The position numbers were made by a program, and so were the translations under genes. Below, piece by piece: positions 1 to 10,348 of a stretch of 64,000 nucleotides of DNA. How positions within the stretch are numbered: position 1 is the first letter of the stretch; each line of letters opens with the position of its first letter. Source of the stretch: Hondaea fermentalgiana (taxonomy: Eukaryota; Sar; Bigyra; Thraustochytrida; Thraustochytriidae); assembly GCA_014084085.1 (NCBI GenBank), contig NPFB01000056.1, forward strand, positions 90,996 through 154,995. Direction: 5' to 3'. The notes beneath the pieces are model-generated. The model saw only the letters and a list, made by a program, of their open reading frames with translations, searched no databases and was not told where the DNA came from.

Positions 1-251
1 CGTTGGTCGAGTTTAAGCAGCTGTACGAAAAGGTGGGCGCCTTTACGATGCAGCCCGTACCGCGGTGCAGCCAGCCAGAGAGCCAGGCAGCCAGCCAGCC
101 AGCAGATGCAGCCAGCCTCTGCCTACTGCTCCTCCTCCTTCCCCTCCTCCGCATGAGCCAAGTTGCATCGAATCGCGTCGCGTCGCGTCGTGCAGCGCAG
201 CGTCAAGACGTGTGCAACAAAGGTTCAATGACGTGTGCGGCTTGTCCCTGA
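1..251 (+). CDS. Possible 3' end of a gene entering from the left edge
   Basis: A frame opening at base 3 reads LVEFKQLYEKVGAFTMQ, which looks like ordinary coding sequence, then degrades after about base 55 into a serine/alanine/glutamine-rich stretch produced by CCAG and GCGTC repeats and stops at 249-251. The first ~55 bases could be the end of an exon whose gene lies to the left, with the rest intron or 3' UTR. No family is recognised and no convincing donor site is seen, so this is tentative. Confidence 0.2.
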   Translation, partial: LVEFKQLYEKVGAFTMQPVPRCSQPESQAASQPADAASLCLLLLLLPLLRMSQVASNRVASRRAAQRQDVCNKGSMTCAACP

Positions 252-718
252 CCCTGCCCGACCAAGAAAAGAAATGAAATGAAAAGAGAAAAGAAAGGAA
301 AGGACTTCGTCTCGACTCGTCTCTCTCCATTCTCGGCGTCGGGATTCCGAGAGGCCAAATAGAGGCTTCTCGCGCTCAAATTGACCAGGGCCTGCCCGAG
401 AAAAAATTTACTATTTTTGAGCTTTACTTTCTTTCTAGAGGCTGCTACAAGGCTTCCGAGGGCTTGGCCTCCTCGCTGACTGACCAACCACTGACTTTTA
501 ATCTCACCTTATCTTACCTTACCTCACTTCACCCGTCTAAGCTTGGCATCTCCCGTGCACGGGCGCCCTCGAGCTCACGCTCACGCTCGCAGCGCGGCGC
601 GCGCGCAGCGCCCAGGTCGTCGGAGCCTCCCACGTGCCGTCGGAGCCTCGTCGCCTTGTCAGAGCCGCCACTTTACTTCACTACGTCATGCGCGTCACAC
701 GCAACAGCTCTTGCGAGC
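252..718. other. Intergenic, low-complexity
   Basis: A purine-rich tract (about 262-305) is followed by GC-rich sequence. I see no supportable gene. It holds the 3' flank of the NIPA-like gene, whose stop codon is at 719-721 on the minus strand. Confidence 0.5.
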
Positions 719-2120
719 TCAAGAGAGCGTCAGGCTGGTAGCGCGGTCGCTGCCGTCGTTGTCGTCGTCGTCTTCCTCGCTCCTATGCGAGGTCAAGGGT
801 TCCTCCAATGGCTCAATGCGATGCAGGTCCTCGTGCGCGGCACTCCTGCTATCCTCGTTCGGGTGATGGTATCGCGTAGAATGCAGCGTCTCCGCAGGAT
901 AAGAGGGAGAACGATGCATGTTCCCGTGCGCGCCGCCGTGCTCGTAATAGCTGTTGCGATACCCACCAAACGAATGCGGACGTTCCGTAAGAGCCACTCC
1001 AGCCGCTGGTGAGCCCGTGATGAGCTCGCTTGATCGCTCTGGGTCGTGGTCCCAGGCAAGCAGAGCCACGCCCACGGCCGTTGTCAAAATACCCACCGGC
1101 ATGAGAATCTTGCTCTCCAGGTCGAAACGATGAAACTCTTTGAAGAAGATGGCCGCGTACAGCGAACCGAGCACAATCATTGTTGCATTCACAATCGGAA
1201 CCACCACAAAGGCATTAAAGCGTGAAAGCGCTACATTCAGCATCGTCAGCTGCGCCAGCGCGCAGAGCGAAGTCACCACAATCGCCACGGACGGCACGAA
1301 ACTATCAAAAATCGAACTGGAATGGGTCTCCACCGCCTCATCAAAGCTCTCGGCCATTGTCTTGGCGAAAACCTGTGTGCAGCTTCCCACTGTTCCAACC
1401 AGTGCTGACGAGCACAAGCACTCGGCTCGGGCGTCCGAGTGGAAAAACGCGATCGGGGCCAGGACCATCATGGCCAGCAGAATGATTGACGTTGTCACGA
1501 TAAAGGGCACCTCGCGAAACAGGTCCTCCAGCTCTTTAACCGTGAATGAAACCGTGTCGTGGTTACCCGACACAAGGACGACCGTCACGCCCACCAAAAT
1601 GATAAAGGTGAATCCAACTTGGCGCGACGTGAACTCCTCGTGGTTCAGGATCCTCGCAAACCCAATGTTGAAGCAAATGTGCAGACCAGCAAATGGAATG
1701 GTCAAAGACTGCGCATTTCCATTTATTTGTCGTTGTTGTTTAACGAGTTACCACCCGGTATTGCATCGTAGCGCGTGCGTGCGTGCGTGAGTGAGTGAGT
1801 AAGTGAGTGAGAGAGTCAGCCAGGTAGCTCGTGATCAAGGAAAAAGTAGATAGCTCCGCGTTGCAGAGTCAACTTACCGCATCCGCAAGGGTATAGGCCA
1901 CAAGCGTTAAAACAGTATTAATCACAACCAGGCAGATCATCCCCGCCCACCATAGTGGCCGACACACCAACGGCGTGGCCTTGTCTCCCTCCTCGACGGC
2001 AGATTCCTCAGTCGTGTAGCTGAGCTTGATGAGGTTATCGCCCAGCGACCCAAACAACGCAGCAAATATCGACAAGAGAACGCCTACCCACCAGAGGCTG
2101 TCCTCGTCGACGAGCGCCAT
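719..2120 (-). CDS. NIPA-like magnesium transporter, two exons
   Basis: Exon 1 is 2120..1878 (81 codons, start MALVDEDSLWW) and exon 2 is 1708..719; the 169-bp intron 1709..1877 has a GTAAGT donor and a CAG acceptor in phase 0. The joined product is about 410 residues with roughly nine hydrophobic segments. The family match (NIPA/DUF803, EamA-like Mg2+ transporters of plasma membrane and endosomes) rests on the early membrane segments, on the join ADA-SLTIPFAGLHICFN, which corresponds to the family's conserved SL-AP-G segment, and on the late LSRFNAFVVVPIVNATM region. The last ~100 residues are hydrophilic, rich in S, H and D, with an acidic EEDDDDND cluster, probably a cytosolic tail. An upstream in-frame ATG exists near 2264, but it would add an Arg/Ala-rich leader atypical of the family. 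The transported ion is inferred from the family. Confidence 0.82.
1771..1816. repeat. (GTGC)n/(GTGA)n microsatellite in the NIPA intron
   Basis: GTGCGTGCGTGC passes into GTGAGTGAGTGAGTAAGTGAGTGA. On the sense (minus) strand of the host gene it reads as a CA/CT-rich run inside the intron. Confidence 0.8.
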
Positions 2121-2661
2121 CGCGACGCGTTCCCCTCGCGTCACGACGCGCGCGCCCTCCCGATAGGCCTGCCAAACGAGCTTTGCGCAAAGCGCTATAT
2201 TATTATCGCTCGACCTAGGTCGAGGCGCAGCTGCCGACCTTCGCTGAGCAGATACTACAAGCAAGCTTACTGGTCACAAGCTAGTCGAGGCCCAGAGACA
2301 CACGAGCGAGAACCCTGTCGGGGCCCGCGCGCACCGACGACAAAGACGCGCGCGCAGCAGCTCCACTCCTCGCGGGGTAGTGCCGCGCGCCCAGTTGGGT
2401 CTGCTCCGTGCTGCTCGAGTCTCTGCGAGAAGACGTCGCACCTCCACTCCAAGGCTTGTCAACGAAGATTTTTTTTCGTTCTCGACAAAAACCTCAGCAA
2501 TGCACCACGGAATAGGTATGGGCTTCGTGTCGGTCATGGAGACTAAAACGCAAGCATGAGAAATCCATTCGCGTCGTTACAAAGCAAGCCATGCGTTTGA
2601 TGACCCAATCGACATTGCATTTTTCTTCGTTTATCAACATCCTTTCATTCTGATAGTTCGC
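2121..2661. other. Intergenic between two tandem minus-strand genes
   Basis: Holds the NIPA-like 5' flank/promoter and the 3' flank of the MIS12-like gene. About 2460-2660 is more AT-rich. Open frames here have no recognisable content. Confidence 0.4.
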
Positions 2662-4024
2662 TCATTTTTGCAACGAGCTTTCTTGATCGCGATGTGAAGT
2701 CTGGCCGTTGGAAAGATTGGCAAAAATACGCGAATTGAGCTGCTGAAGACCCTCGAGGTCGCTCTTACCACCCATACGGAGACCATCGCCACGCCGGCGT
2801 CCTTGATGGTCATCTCGTGCACTTCCCATCGTCGACAAGAGCTGCCGACCTTGGCGTACTGCAGGCTCGAGCGCCTTTGCCTGCGTCAAGAGCATGTCCA
2901 CTGTGTCATTTTATCAATCTCATGTCAGTTTTTACGCATGCATTGCAAATGAGACTCCATGCTATGTCAAGTTCAACGTACCATCCTCCATCGCCATGCC
3001 CTCAAGCATTGAAGCGACATTTTCAAACTTTTGCGTCCCACGGCGGATGCGGGCCTTCGATTCGTTTAGTTCGTGCTTTACTTCGCACTTTTTCGCCGCA
3101 GTCTCCTCAAGCTTTTGCTCCAGCGCGGCCAGTTCCGCATCCAGTGCCGCCTCTTCGGAACTCACAGCCCAAGTCGAGCGCTTCGAGTTTTCCGACTGTT
3201 AATGCACCAAAGAGGAAAATGACATCGCCAGTCAGTCACCCAGTCAGTCATCTCAGCAGCGCCGCCGCATTGCGCGAAAAGAATCAAGAATTTCGGCGCT
3301 ATATTCGAATCGTGCAGTCTAGACATACCTTTTTGGCCTCTTCCTCAGCGACCCACTCTGGGACATCGAGAATGTTGCGACGAAGGTACTCTTCAAATTT
3401 TGCAAAGTTTGCATCTGCGACCTCTCGGTACTTTTTCTGCAGCTTGTTGATGCTTGCAACAACCTGTGTGTCATATCACAAAAAGCGAGAAGGAAAACGA
3501 AGGACAACAATCTAAACTGTGAGTGCTGTGGTCCAACGCAAAGCAATTGTGTCCGTAGAAGTGATGCAAACGTACGAGCTCTTTGGAGACGTCGCCTTTG
3601 GCTTTCTGATAGATAGTCGGGTCGGCATTCATCGTCAGAATGTTGTGAGATCACGTTCGAAAACCAAAGGAATTGTATGGAATGGAAAGGAAAGGAAAGC
3701 AAAAACTTACTTTGAGCACGCTGGCTTCCATCACATCAAGACCGTCCGAGATGTAGTCGTCAATAGTATTACAGCCTTTTTTTCGTCGTAATGTCCATCA
3801 TAGTAACAAGTTAGCAGCCACATTCGTTCCCATGGGACTGTTAGGCGTGGCCAAAACGTACAATCATCAATGAACCTCGCGGGGTCCATTCCAAAAAAGG
3901 CCTCGACGCGCTCGTCCGCTGCACTCTTTGTCGTCCCAGCTCCTATCGACGACCTTCTGCGCGAAGAGGACCCTTGCTGCGTCGGCGCCGCGCCCTCCGT
4001 GGAGACCTCCATGGGCTCGGCCAT
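2662..4024 (-). CDS. MIS12-like kinetochore protein, six exons
   Basis: Reconstructed by splicing: exons 4024..3862, 3775..3711, 3605..3576, 3463..3329, 3195..2982 and 2900..2662, total 846 nt, 281 codons plus stop. Donors are GTACGT, GTAAGT, GTACGT, GTATGT, GTACGT; acceptors are AG, CAG, CAG, CAG, CAG; all phases agree. After a Ser/Arg-rich leader the product carries FFGMDPARFIDD followed by a second helix (IDDYISDGLDVMEASVLK), the signature N-terminal helical hairpin of Mis12 ('FFGF-P--FID-' then '-DY--D--D-'). A long predicted coiled coil follows (exons 4-5), as expected for Mis12, which with its MIND/MIS12-complex partners links CENP-C to Ndc80 at centromeres. Length is near the family norm (about 200-300). 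The 30-nt exon 3 and the C-terminal frame after about residue 215 are the least certain parts. It is far richer in introns than its neighbours. Confidence 0.7.
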
Positions 4025-4583
4025 TCTTCTAGCGCACAGTCCAGACCTGTACGAACGTCTCGCCGAAAGACCACGCGCAAGCGACAGGCAGGCAAGCAGA
4101 GCGCGCAAACGGCCTTCCCGTCCTGCTTCCCTCACAGCTTCGTCTGCGACCGTGCGCCTAGAGCTTGCGCGCGCGCGCGCCAAGGTCCCGGGAGGTTGGT
4201 TGAGTTGTTTGCCGAGCGCGGCGGTTGTCCCAAAGTGGGCTAATTCTTATGTGGCCTAAAAACTATCCGTTGGCGAGGTGCGGCCTCAGCTCTCCGTGCT
4301 CGTCGATTGAATGCCCGACTCGCTCGCTCGCTCGCTCGATCAATCTTGCGGAATGAATCAAAGACCAGTGAGGTCGCTTAATGAATCAGTCAGCAGTCAG
4401 ACAGACAGTGAATGGTCCTGCGAAAGAAGCGTGACTCGAGTCTGATATGGAAAAAGTGACGAACACCCGTTTCCCATTGTACAACCACGTCAAAGCAAAT
4501 CAATTGTTGACGCGGTCGTAGCGCTGCTACATTGCAACCGTGCGAGCAGACGGACGGGTGGGCGGGCGAGCGCGTAGCCAGGT

Positions 4584-4621
<38 letters not shown>

Positions 4622-4659
4622 ACAGACAGGCGGGCAAAGACCTACATTGCAAGAGCACG
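4025..4659. other. Divergent intergenic/promoter region
   Basis: Lies between the start codons of the MIS12-like gene (-) and CFAP206 (+), so it should hold both promoters. It contains a CTCG run near 4320-4339 and GGCA repeats near 4580-4621. No defined promoter element is recognisable. Confidence 0.4.
4580..4632. repeat. (GGCA)n tetranucleotide repeat in the CFAP206 5' flank
   Basis: About nine GGCA units pass into GACA/GGCG. The repeat is in frame with the downstream ORF and would add an RQAG-type leader, which is why the start at 4660 is preferred. Confidence 0.85.
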
Positions 4660-6819
4660 ATGGACGATGTCGGCGCCATCGTGCAGGAGATCCTGGCCGT
4701 GTACGATGCCAGGTCCGAAGGCCAACAAGGCCCCGTCAGCGAAACCCTCGCAGCCTTCATGACCAAGACAACGGTGATGGAGCTCTCGGACGAGTTCCGA
4801 CCGGATAAGATGCTCAACAATGAAGACCTTGACAAACTCGTTCAGGCGGTTGTCGACAGGCTCTGCAGCGACGCAGCCAGTGCACAAACCATTCGCATGC
4901 AGGTCGCCTTTGACGAAACCTTTCTCGACACCGAAAAGGAAATCGAAAACGACCGCGCCGAGACGCGTCAGCGCCTTGCGGGCCTCATGGGCAACATCGC
5001 AAGCGTCGAGGAAGCCGACTACGACACTGCCAAGGCTCTCTATCGGCAAATTTTCAACTACCTCGTCGTCGCTGCAGACGCCGACAGCGACATCAAGAGT
5101 CAGGCAGCTGCTCATCGCGAGATTGCCGCTGCCCTTGAATCCGTGTTTCCCCGCGCGGGCCTCACCACCTTTGTCACCATGCCTCTTGAAGACAAGAAGA
5201 CCCACCTCGACGAACTGAAACGCATCGTGCAGGGCATTCGCCTCTTCAATCAGTCGCTTGGCAAGGGCGGTGCCGGGATCAAAGACCTTATCTCCATAGC
5301 GCGTCGTCGCCTCGACGAGCTTATTCGCGTCCTTGACAAGCAGCTCACTTCGCTCCAAGCTGCTTGCGACAAGTACAGTGCGGTTCTCGTCCACGTGCAC
5401 CGCCTTCAAAACACTGGCGAGCCGCTTCCGCCCAGCGAAATTGTCAAGAATTGGAAAGATGAGCACAACAATCGTCGCCAATTGCTGGCTTACATTTCGT
5501 GCTTGCTTGACGACGCAAACCACTCTGCCGACGTCATTGACAACCTCGAGGACAAGATGCAAGATATTTGCGCCCAATTGCAAGACCTTGTCGGCCAAAA
5601 GAGCACCTTGCCTAAAACGACGGTTTATCCTCTCTTTGACGAGCTCGGTGGCACCGTCTGGCCCGACATTGAGCACGAACTCGCCGTTATTCGCTCACGC
5701 AAGACCATCTGGGACTGCCTCCAAGCCTTTTACGAAACCTGTCCGGACACCATCGAGCCTAGTTTCTTGCGTGCAGCTGCAGCCGCGCAGCCCGATGCCA
5801 CCGACGAAGTGCCTAACTTTCACGACGGAGCTGGAGGCGCGGGCGACGCTGCGTCAAATGCAGGCCTCTCGAGCCCCCACGCCCCGTCCCAAGGATCACC
5901 ACGCAATACGTCCATGGCAAGAGCAGCGACCGAAAAGGCCGTTCTAGCAAGTCAGATCGGAGATGGTACGCACATTGACGAGTCCAAAGAGGGCGGCGAC
6001 GAGGTCGAATCCAAAAGCCAAGATACAGGCCTGCTGGACTTCGGTGAGTCAAAGGCAGAGCATCACCGCTGCAAACTCATTCCACCGTCTGCTCCCGGCT
6101 TTGGCGAACTCGTCCTTGGTCTGCAGGCGTTTTGCCCGTACACGATGGCACAGAGAAATGGTTTGCTCCTTCTTGGCGATGCACAGCTTGGCGTTGTCCA
6201 GTACAGGGAACAATACTATGTATTTCAAGACAAGAGCGCACGAGACAACTTTATGGCGGAGCCTGTGCCAGTCTTGCAAGGTGTCATTGAGAAGGCGCGC
6301 GCGAGCCCAGAACTTATCCACCTCTTGCAGCTTGAGCAATACTTTCCTCAGGTTGCAATGGGTACTGTTCTGCGAACCTCGAAAGGTGCACAGGGGCCTG
6401 CAGCGCGAAAGAAAAAGGTCAGCGTCGGAACGTCGACCCCAGTTCACTTTACAGAAAAGCACATTGATCCCAACTACCATTGGAACGAGTGGGAGCTCCG
6501 TCGTCGCGCAATCAAGATTGTCAACCTGCGACACGCTCGTACGCAATCCGTACAGACTGTCTCATCGCACTTTCGACGTGAGAACGAGACGCAGGTCTAC
6601 CCGCCTCGCGAGACAGCGACGCAGACAGGAGTCCAGCGCGGCACTAATCCACCACGCCAGCATCAATATGTGGTCGGACTCCGTGGACTTCGAAAGTCTC
6701 GCTTTGCAAGAGATCAGTATGATGTCGATGTTGACAGCGAGGAGCGTCGCGAAGGCAAGGATGCTGAAGTTGACGAAAAGCCCTTTGTCGGTGTCGTACG
6801 ACTCACATACGATCTGTAA
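4660..6819 (+). CDS. CFAP206: CFAP206, cilia- and flagella-associated protein
   Basis: 719 codons, no intron, starting MDDVGAIVQEI; an ATG at 4540 would only add repeat-encoded residues. The N-terminal two thirds is helical, and about residues 400-465 are a low-complexity Ala/Ser/Gly/Asp linker. The C-terminal domain, about residues 470-630, holds the conserved blocks CPYTMAQRNGLLLLGD, GVVQYREQYYVF and HWNEWELRRRAIKIVNLRHA, diagnostic of CFAP206 (formerly DUF3508/C6orf165). In the family the protein sits at the axonemal radial-spoke/central-apparatus interface and is needed for motility. Length is close to vertebrate forms (about 620) plus a short basic tail. Its presence shows that the organism builds a motile 9+2 flagellum at some stage. 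It converges on the minus-strand glycosyltransferase 206 bp downstream. Confidence 0.88.
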   Translation: MDDVGAIVQEILAVYDARSEGQQGPVSETLAAFMTKTTVMELSDEFRPDKMLNNEDLDKLVQAVVDRLCSDAASAQTIRMQVAFDETFLDTEKEIENDRAETRQRLAGLMGNIASVEEADYDTAKALYRQIFNYLVVAADADSDIKSQAAAHREIAAALESVFPRAGLTTFVTMPLEDKKTHLDELKRIVQGIRLFNQSLGKGGAGIKDLISIARRRLDELIRVLDKQLTSLQAACDKYSAVLVHVHRLQNTGEPLPPSEIVKNWKDEHNNRRQLLAYISCLLDDANHSADVIDNLEDKMQDICAQLQDLVGQKSTLPKTTVYPLFDELGGTVWPDIEHELAVIRSRKTIWDCLQAFYETCPDTIEPSFLRAAAAAQPDATDEVPNFHDGAGGAGDAASNAGLSSPHAPSQGSPRNTSMARAATEKAVLASQIGDGTHIDESKEGGDEVESKSQDTGLLDFGESKAEHHRCKLIPPSAPGFGELVLGLQAFCPYTMAQRNGLLLLGDAQLGVVQYREQYYVFQDKSARDNFMAEPVPVLQGVIEKARASPELIHLLQLEQYFPQVAMGTVLRTSKGAQGPAARKKKVSVGTSTPVHFTEKHIDPNYHWNEWELRRRAIKIVNLRHARTQSVQTVSSHFRRENETQVYPPRETATQTGVQRGTNPPRQHQYVVGLRGLRKSRFARDQYDVDVDSEERREGKDAEVDEKPFVGVVRLTYDL

Positions 6820-7025
6820 TAACAATATAAAAAACCATACCACAACATTTTTCCTGTGCTTGACGAGATGTTGGGATCAAAATTTGAAACGTCGTCTACC
6901 ATTGTCTCTGCGATCATTTCTAGTTTCAGCTAAACACCCAGAGTGACAAGCTGCCAGCTTATGTACATTGCAATAAAGCTGCAGACATGATCCCTTCAAC
7001 ACATCCGAAAAGCAAGTAGATTGCC

Positions 7026-8294
7026 TCAATTCGTTTTGGCGGCGGTCGTTTCCTTCAGCTCCACCCAGCGCGCAAAAAATTCTGTCGCACGCTGACTCTG
7101 ACTGAACAACATTGCTTGCACAAAGTCTCGGTCTCGTGCAGATACAAGGTCTGCTTCGGCGCGATCGATACGCCCGCGCAAACTTTCGGCCATGACTTCT
7201 CGCGAAAAGACGCCATTGAGATTTGCAAACCCGAGATCCCGTCCAGCAGCCCATGCGGCGGGATCTTCATGCAAGTTCACTGCATAGGAAACGAGTGATT
7301 CCGCGTCAGAGGCCAAGTGCTCCGCAGGTATCGACATGCTCTCACCACCAACAGTCGTGGTAGCCACAGGGACACCGAGGCTCCATGCTTCGGTAATTTT
7401 TCCCTTGATACCTGCACCGAAACGAAGGGGCGCAAGACAGACACGATACTGAGAGAGAGTCCTCACATCGCGCAGATAGCCGTGCACGTGAAATCCTGCT
7501 TCTGGCTGGTGGAGCTTGAGAATGGGCCCATCTACGTATGCGCCATAAATGTGCAATTTCGCGTGGGGAAGACGACGCCGGATCTCGGGCCAGAGGGTCT
7601 CTGCCAGCCAAAAGGTAGCGTCCCGGTTGGGCACATGACGAAAGTTACCAATCGTGTAAAAGTCCGATGTGTCTTCGAAACGCTGCTGCGATGCCTTTTC
7701 GTCTCGGGCAAAGCCTAGCAGCGGCGCAAGACCAAGCTTTCGCCGCGGAATGCCGTACGATTCTGCACAAAGCTCGACTTCTTGGGCACTGACAAAGAGC
7801 CCCAGGTCCGATCGATGTAGAGCAGCGAGCTCACGGAGAAGCATGGGATCCGAGACTCCTGGTGTTGTGCCGACCACTTTCTCGACCGAAGCTCCCGCGC
7901 TTTGTGCAGCCTGGCGCGCCCTTCGCAGGCTGTGCAAGTCTTGTGTATCGAGAACACGAAGTGCCTCTGGCAGCGTTTGTTGAACCTGCCACGAAAATAT
8001 TTCTTCCGTAACAAAAGTGTCAAAGACGACCACAGAAGGCTTGACAGTCTCAAGAGTCGCGCGAAAGGTCTCTGCGCGGTTTGAAGGGCACTCGACGACC
8101 TCGACGCCGAGCTTGTGTCGCAGCGCTTTGGCGTATTTTGCTTTTGGCTTAGAAATTGTACCAAAGCTGACATTCTCCTTCCACACCTCCTTTGCTAACC
8201 GCATGAACTCCCAGCTGCGCACGCCCGCTGCGCTGCTGTCGGTCTCTGGCCATACGCGCGACAAGAAGAGCCAACTTCTTCGTGGGGTTGACAT
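7026..8294 (-). CDS. GT4-type (GT-B fold) glycosyltransferase
   Basis: About 422 codons from MSTPRRSWLFLSRV; an in-frame ATG at 8372 would extend it by 26 residues. The N-terminal half resembles a GT-B acceptor domain (SVVVFDTFVTEEIF, VLDTQDLHSLRR). The C-terminal half carries DFYTIGNFRHVPNRD, a helix-strand LHIYGAYV, then FGAGIKGKITEAWSLGVPV and TTTVGGESM, the glycine-rich donor-binding loop and EAWS-G-PV element of group-1 glycosyltransferases. It should transfer a sugar from a nucleotide-sugar donor; donor and acceptor cannot be inferred. No signal peptide or membrane anchor is evident, so it may be cytosolic. A bacterial-like origin is possible because the FGAGIKGKI form is common in bacterial GT4 enzymes, but that needs a tree. 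Confidence 0.75.
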   Translation of the reverse strand: MSTPRRSWLFLSRVWPETDSSAAGVRSWEFMRLAKEVWKENVSFGTISKPKAKYAKALRHKLGVEVVECPSNRAETFRATLETVKPSVVVFDTFVTEEIFSWQVQQTLPEALRVLDTQDLHSLRRARQAAQSAGASVEKVVGTTPGVSDPMLLRELAALHRSDLGLFVSAQEVELCAESYGIPRRKLGLAPLLGFARDEKASQQRFEDTSDFYTIGNFRHVPNRDATFWLAETLWPEIRRRLPHAKLHIYGAYVDGPILKLHQPEAGFHVHGYLRDVRTLSQYRVCLAPLRFGAGIKGKITEAWSLGVPVATTTVGGESMSIPAEHLASDAESLVSYAVNLHEDPAAWAAGRDLGFANLNGVFSREVMAESLRGRIDRAEADLVSARDRDFVQAMLFSQSQRATEFFARWVELKETTAAKTN

Positions 8295-8402
8295 TGTGGG
8301 TGCTCCACGCGAGTCGATCCAGCACGCAAAAGCAGAAGCGTTGTCTCGTCTCCGCGCCTCTTCAGGTCGCACTAGCTAGTGTGCGGCCGTCTAGCGCAAA
8401 GT

Positions 8403-8438
8403 CTGTCTTGGCCTGGCCTGGCCTGGCCTGGCGTGGCT
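8403..8438. repeat. (GGCCT)n pentanucleotide repeat
   Basis: Four to five tandem GGCCT units, in the divergent spacer between the glycosyltransferase and the EF-hand gene. Confidence 0.7.
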
Positions 8439-8738
8439 CGCGCGAGCAAGCAGCTCAGGCTGCGTGCCATCCAGCGGTCGCGAGATGTTTACCCAAGAAC
8501 GATACGGAGTACGATATCGCAAAGGCCCGCTCGCTTCTTCTTCTTCATAGAATTCGTCAAACGCAGCGAGAGGCCTGGTCGCCGCCGCTGTCCACGCTTT
8601 CAACAAGCAGAGCACCGCGCGTTGGCGCGAGGAGAACTCGCAAGGCGCACGGAAGCTCGGAGAACGATAGCCAGCGTCCCAAACTTGCCTTTTGGACGGG
8701 CAGGGTAAGAAAGACTGCGAACAAGAAAGAGGAAAGTC

Positions 8739-9430
8739 ATGGAAGAGATCGCAAAGCACGCGGTCCCCGCGGCTTACCGCTCAAAGCTGCGCGAGCTTTT
8801 CGATGCGCTAGATAAAAATCGTAATGGCTACCTTGTAAGTCTTCAAGTTCTACCAAGCCCCGAAACATTTGATTTGCGATCTCAGTCAGACTCACGCGCA
8901 AGACAACGTGATCCGACATGTCAGCTTGTGCGCGAAGTGCAACTTCTCGGCTACGCTATCACGGGCAAGGTCCCATCGCATGCGGCGGCAACGTACGTTT
9001 GAAATGAAAAACAAAATCGTAGGCACAGATTATTGGCTTCTCAGATTTTAACTTTGCTTTCTTATGGTGAACCTCAAGTCGTGAGATGAAGCGTGTATTG
9101 GCAGACTGCTCCGCTTTTCATCTACTAGAGGCGTTTCCGTCCCGAGCGGACACATGGGGTGACGCAGGATACAAGGAATTGGAACCGGAAGCCTTGCGTC
9201 TGAGTTGGCCGCAATTTCTTCTCTTCAGCCGCAGTCTCGCGACGTTGCCGGTTCCTCGATTCGTTCAAGTGATCGACACGTATCTGGTCAAGATCCAGCG
9301 CGCTGAGCCGCGAATCTCTATAGAAGACCTGCAGCGCCTTAATCGCCTGCACGCTGACAAGCTCCAAGGTCTGCATGGCATGGGCCGGTCTGCTCCTCCA
9401 AATTCTGCTCCCCCAAATCACATCCATTGA
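8739..9430 (+). CDS. Small EF-hand protein, three exons
   Basis: Exons 8739..8834, 8925..8992 and 9079..9430 join to 171 codons. Intron 1 is GTAAGT...CAG (phase 0) and intron 2 is GTACGT...AAG (phase 2). The N-terminus is MEEIAKHAVPAAYRSKLREL. Joining exons 1 and 2 recreates a canonical calcium loop, DKNRNGYLLVRE, with D1, N3, N5, G6 and E12 in place. The loop exists only after splicing, which strongly supports intron 1. The rest (about residues 45-171) is helical with no second EF-hand that I can see, so a partner or degenerate pairing is expected. The C-terminus ends in a Pro/Asn/Ser-rich tail. Family beyond EF-hand is not recognised. Confidence 0.68.
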
Positions 9431-9753
9431 CCATTAGTTTGTTTAGTCTTCGAAAACCCTTCTTCCATTGCCTAACTTTTGCTTTGCACGAAAGGATGCT
9501 GCATTTTCCAACTTCTCGTTTTACTGCCGCGTCGATCTTGTACGAATCTAGAACGCACGCACACGAAGCTCGCCTTGTTCACAGCATCCTGCCGCTCCAC
9601 AAGAAAGCCAAGGCATCAAGCATGGCATCAACCATGCATGATGTCTCCCCAGACTAAAGCTTCTGCAAAGTAAGCCAAAAAAGCAAGCGACCGAGCAAGC
9701 AAGCAAAGCAAAGCACGGCCAGCCAGCCAAAACCTCCTCAACACGGCGCGGGG

Positions 9754-9789
9754 CTCCCTCCCTCCCTCCCTCCCTCCCTCCCTCCCTCC
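9754..9789. repeat. (CCCT)n tetranucleotide repeat
   Basis: About nine tandem CCCT units. Confidence 0.85.
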
Positions 9790-10049
9790 TTGCGTCCCGT
9801 CGGCGGCACCGGGAAAAGGTCTCCGCGTTTTTCCCTCGGCCCGCGTCCCCCCCTGCGCCAGTGGCGGGTAAACCCGCGCGTAGTTTCCCCGGCGCCAGAA
9901 CTCTCCCCGGCGCGGGGCCAAGTGGGCTAAGCGCGCGATACCCCACTTGCGGCGCGCATTCCGCACTTGCGCGCGGCGCTTGGGCGCGCGCGATAACCCA
10001 CTTGCGGCGGGGGGCCCCGTTTCGCAGCGGCAGTCGCGAGCCCGAGCCA

Positions 10050-10149
10050 NNNNNNNNNNNNNNNNNNNNNNNNNNNNNNNNNNNNNNNNNNNNNNNNNNN
10101 NNNNNNNNNNNNNNNNNNNNNNNNNNNNNNNNNNNNNNNNNNNNNNNNN
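10050..10149. other. Assembly gap of 100 N
   Basis: Exactly 100 N, the usual placeholder for a gap of unknown size. Frames reading through it are meaningless. Confidence 0.98.
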
Positions 10150-10348
10150 CGCGCGGCCGAGCGAGCCCGCGCGGGCCGAGGCGGCGGCCAGGACCAACCA
10201 CCTCGGGCACCGCGACCCGGGCGTGCTCAGCGCCGAGGAGGAGGCCGGCGTCGGCGTCGACGTCGACGTCGCCCTCTCCGGCGGCTTTGCGAGCGGCTGG
10301 ACGTCGACCCTCCCGCTGGCTGGTTGCGAGAAGCTCGAGCGGCGCAGC

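Larger units (their letters stand above)
9431..10348. other. Intergenic with CT-rich repeat, GC-rich block and assembly gap
   Basis: Contains a (CCCT)n run at about 9754-9788 and, from about 9840, very GC-rich sequence with near-repeats of 'cccacttgcg'. The EXOSC10 promoter should lie here, but the gap at 10050-10149 interrupts it. Confidence 0.5.

Noticed and set aside
4642..5676. 344-codon minus-strand ORF
   Set aside because: Antisense to CFAP206; no domain.
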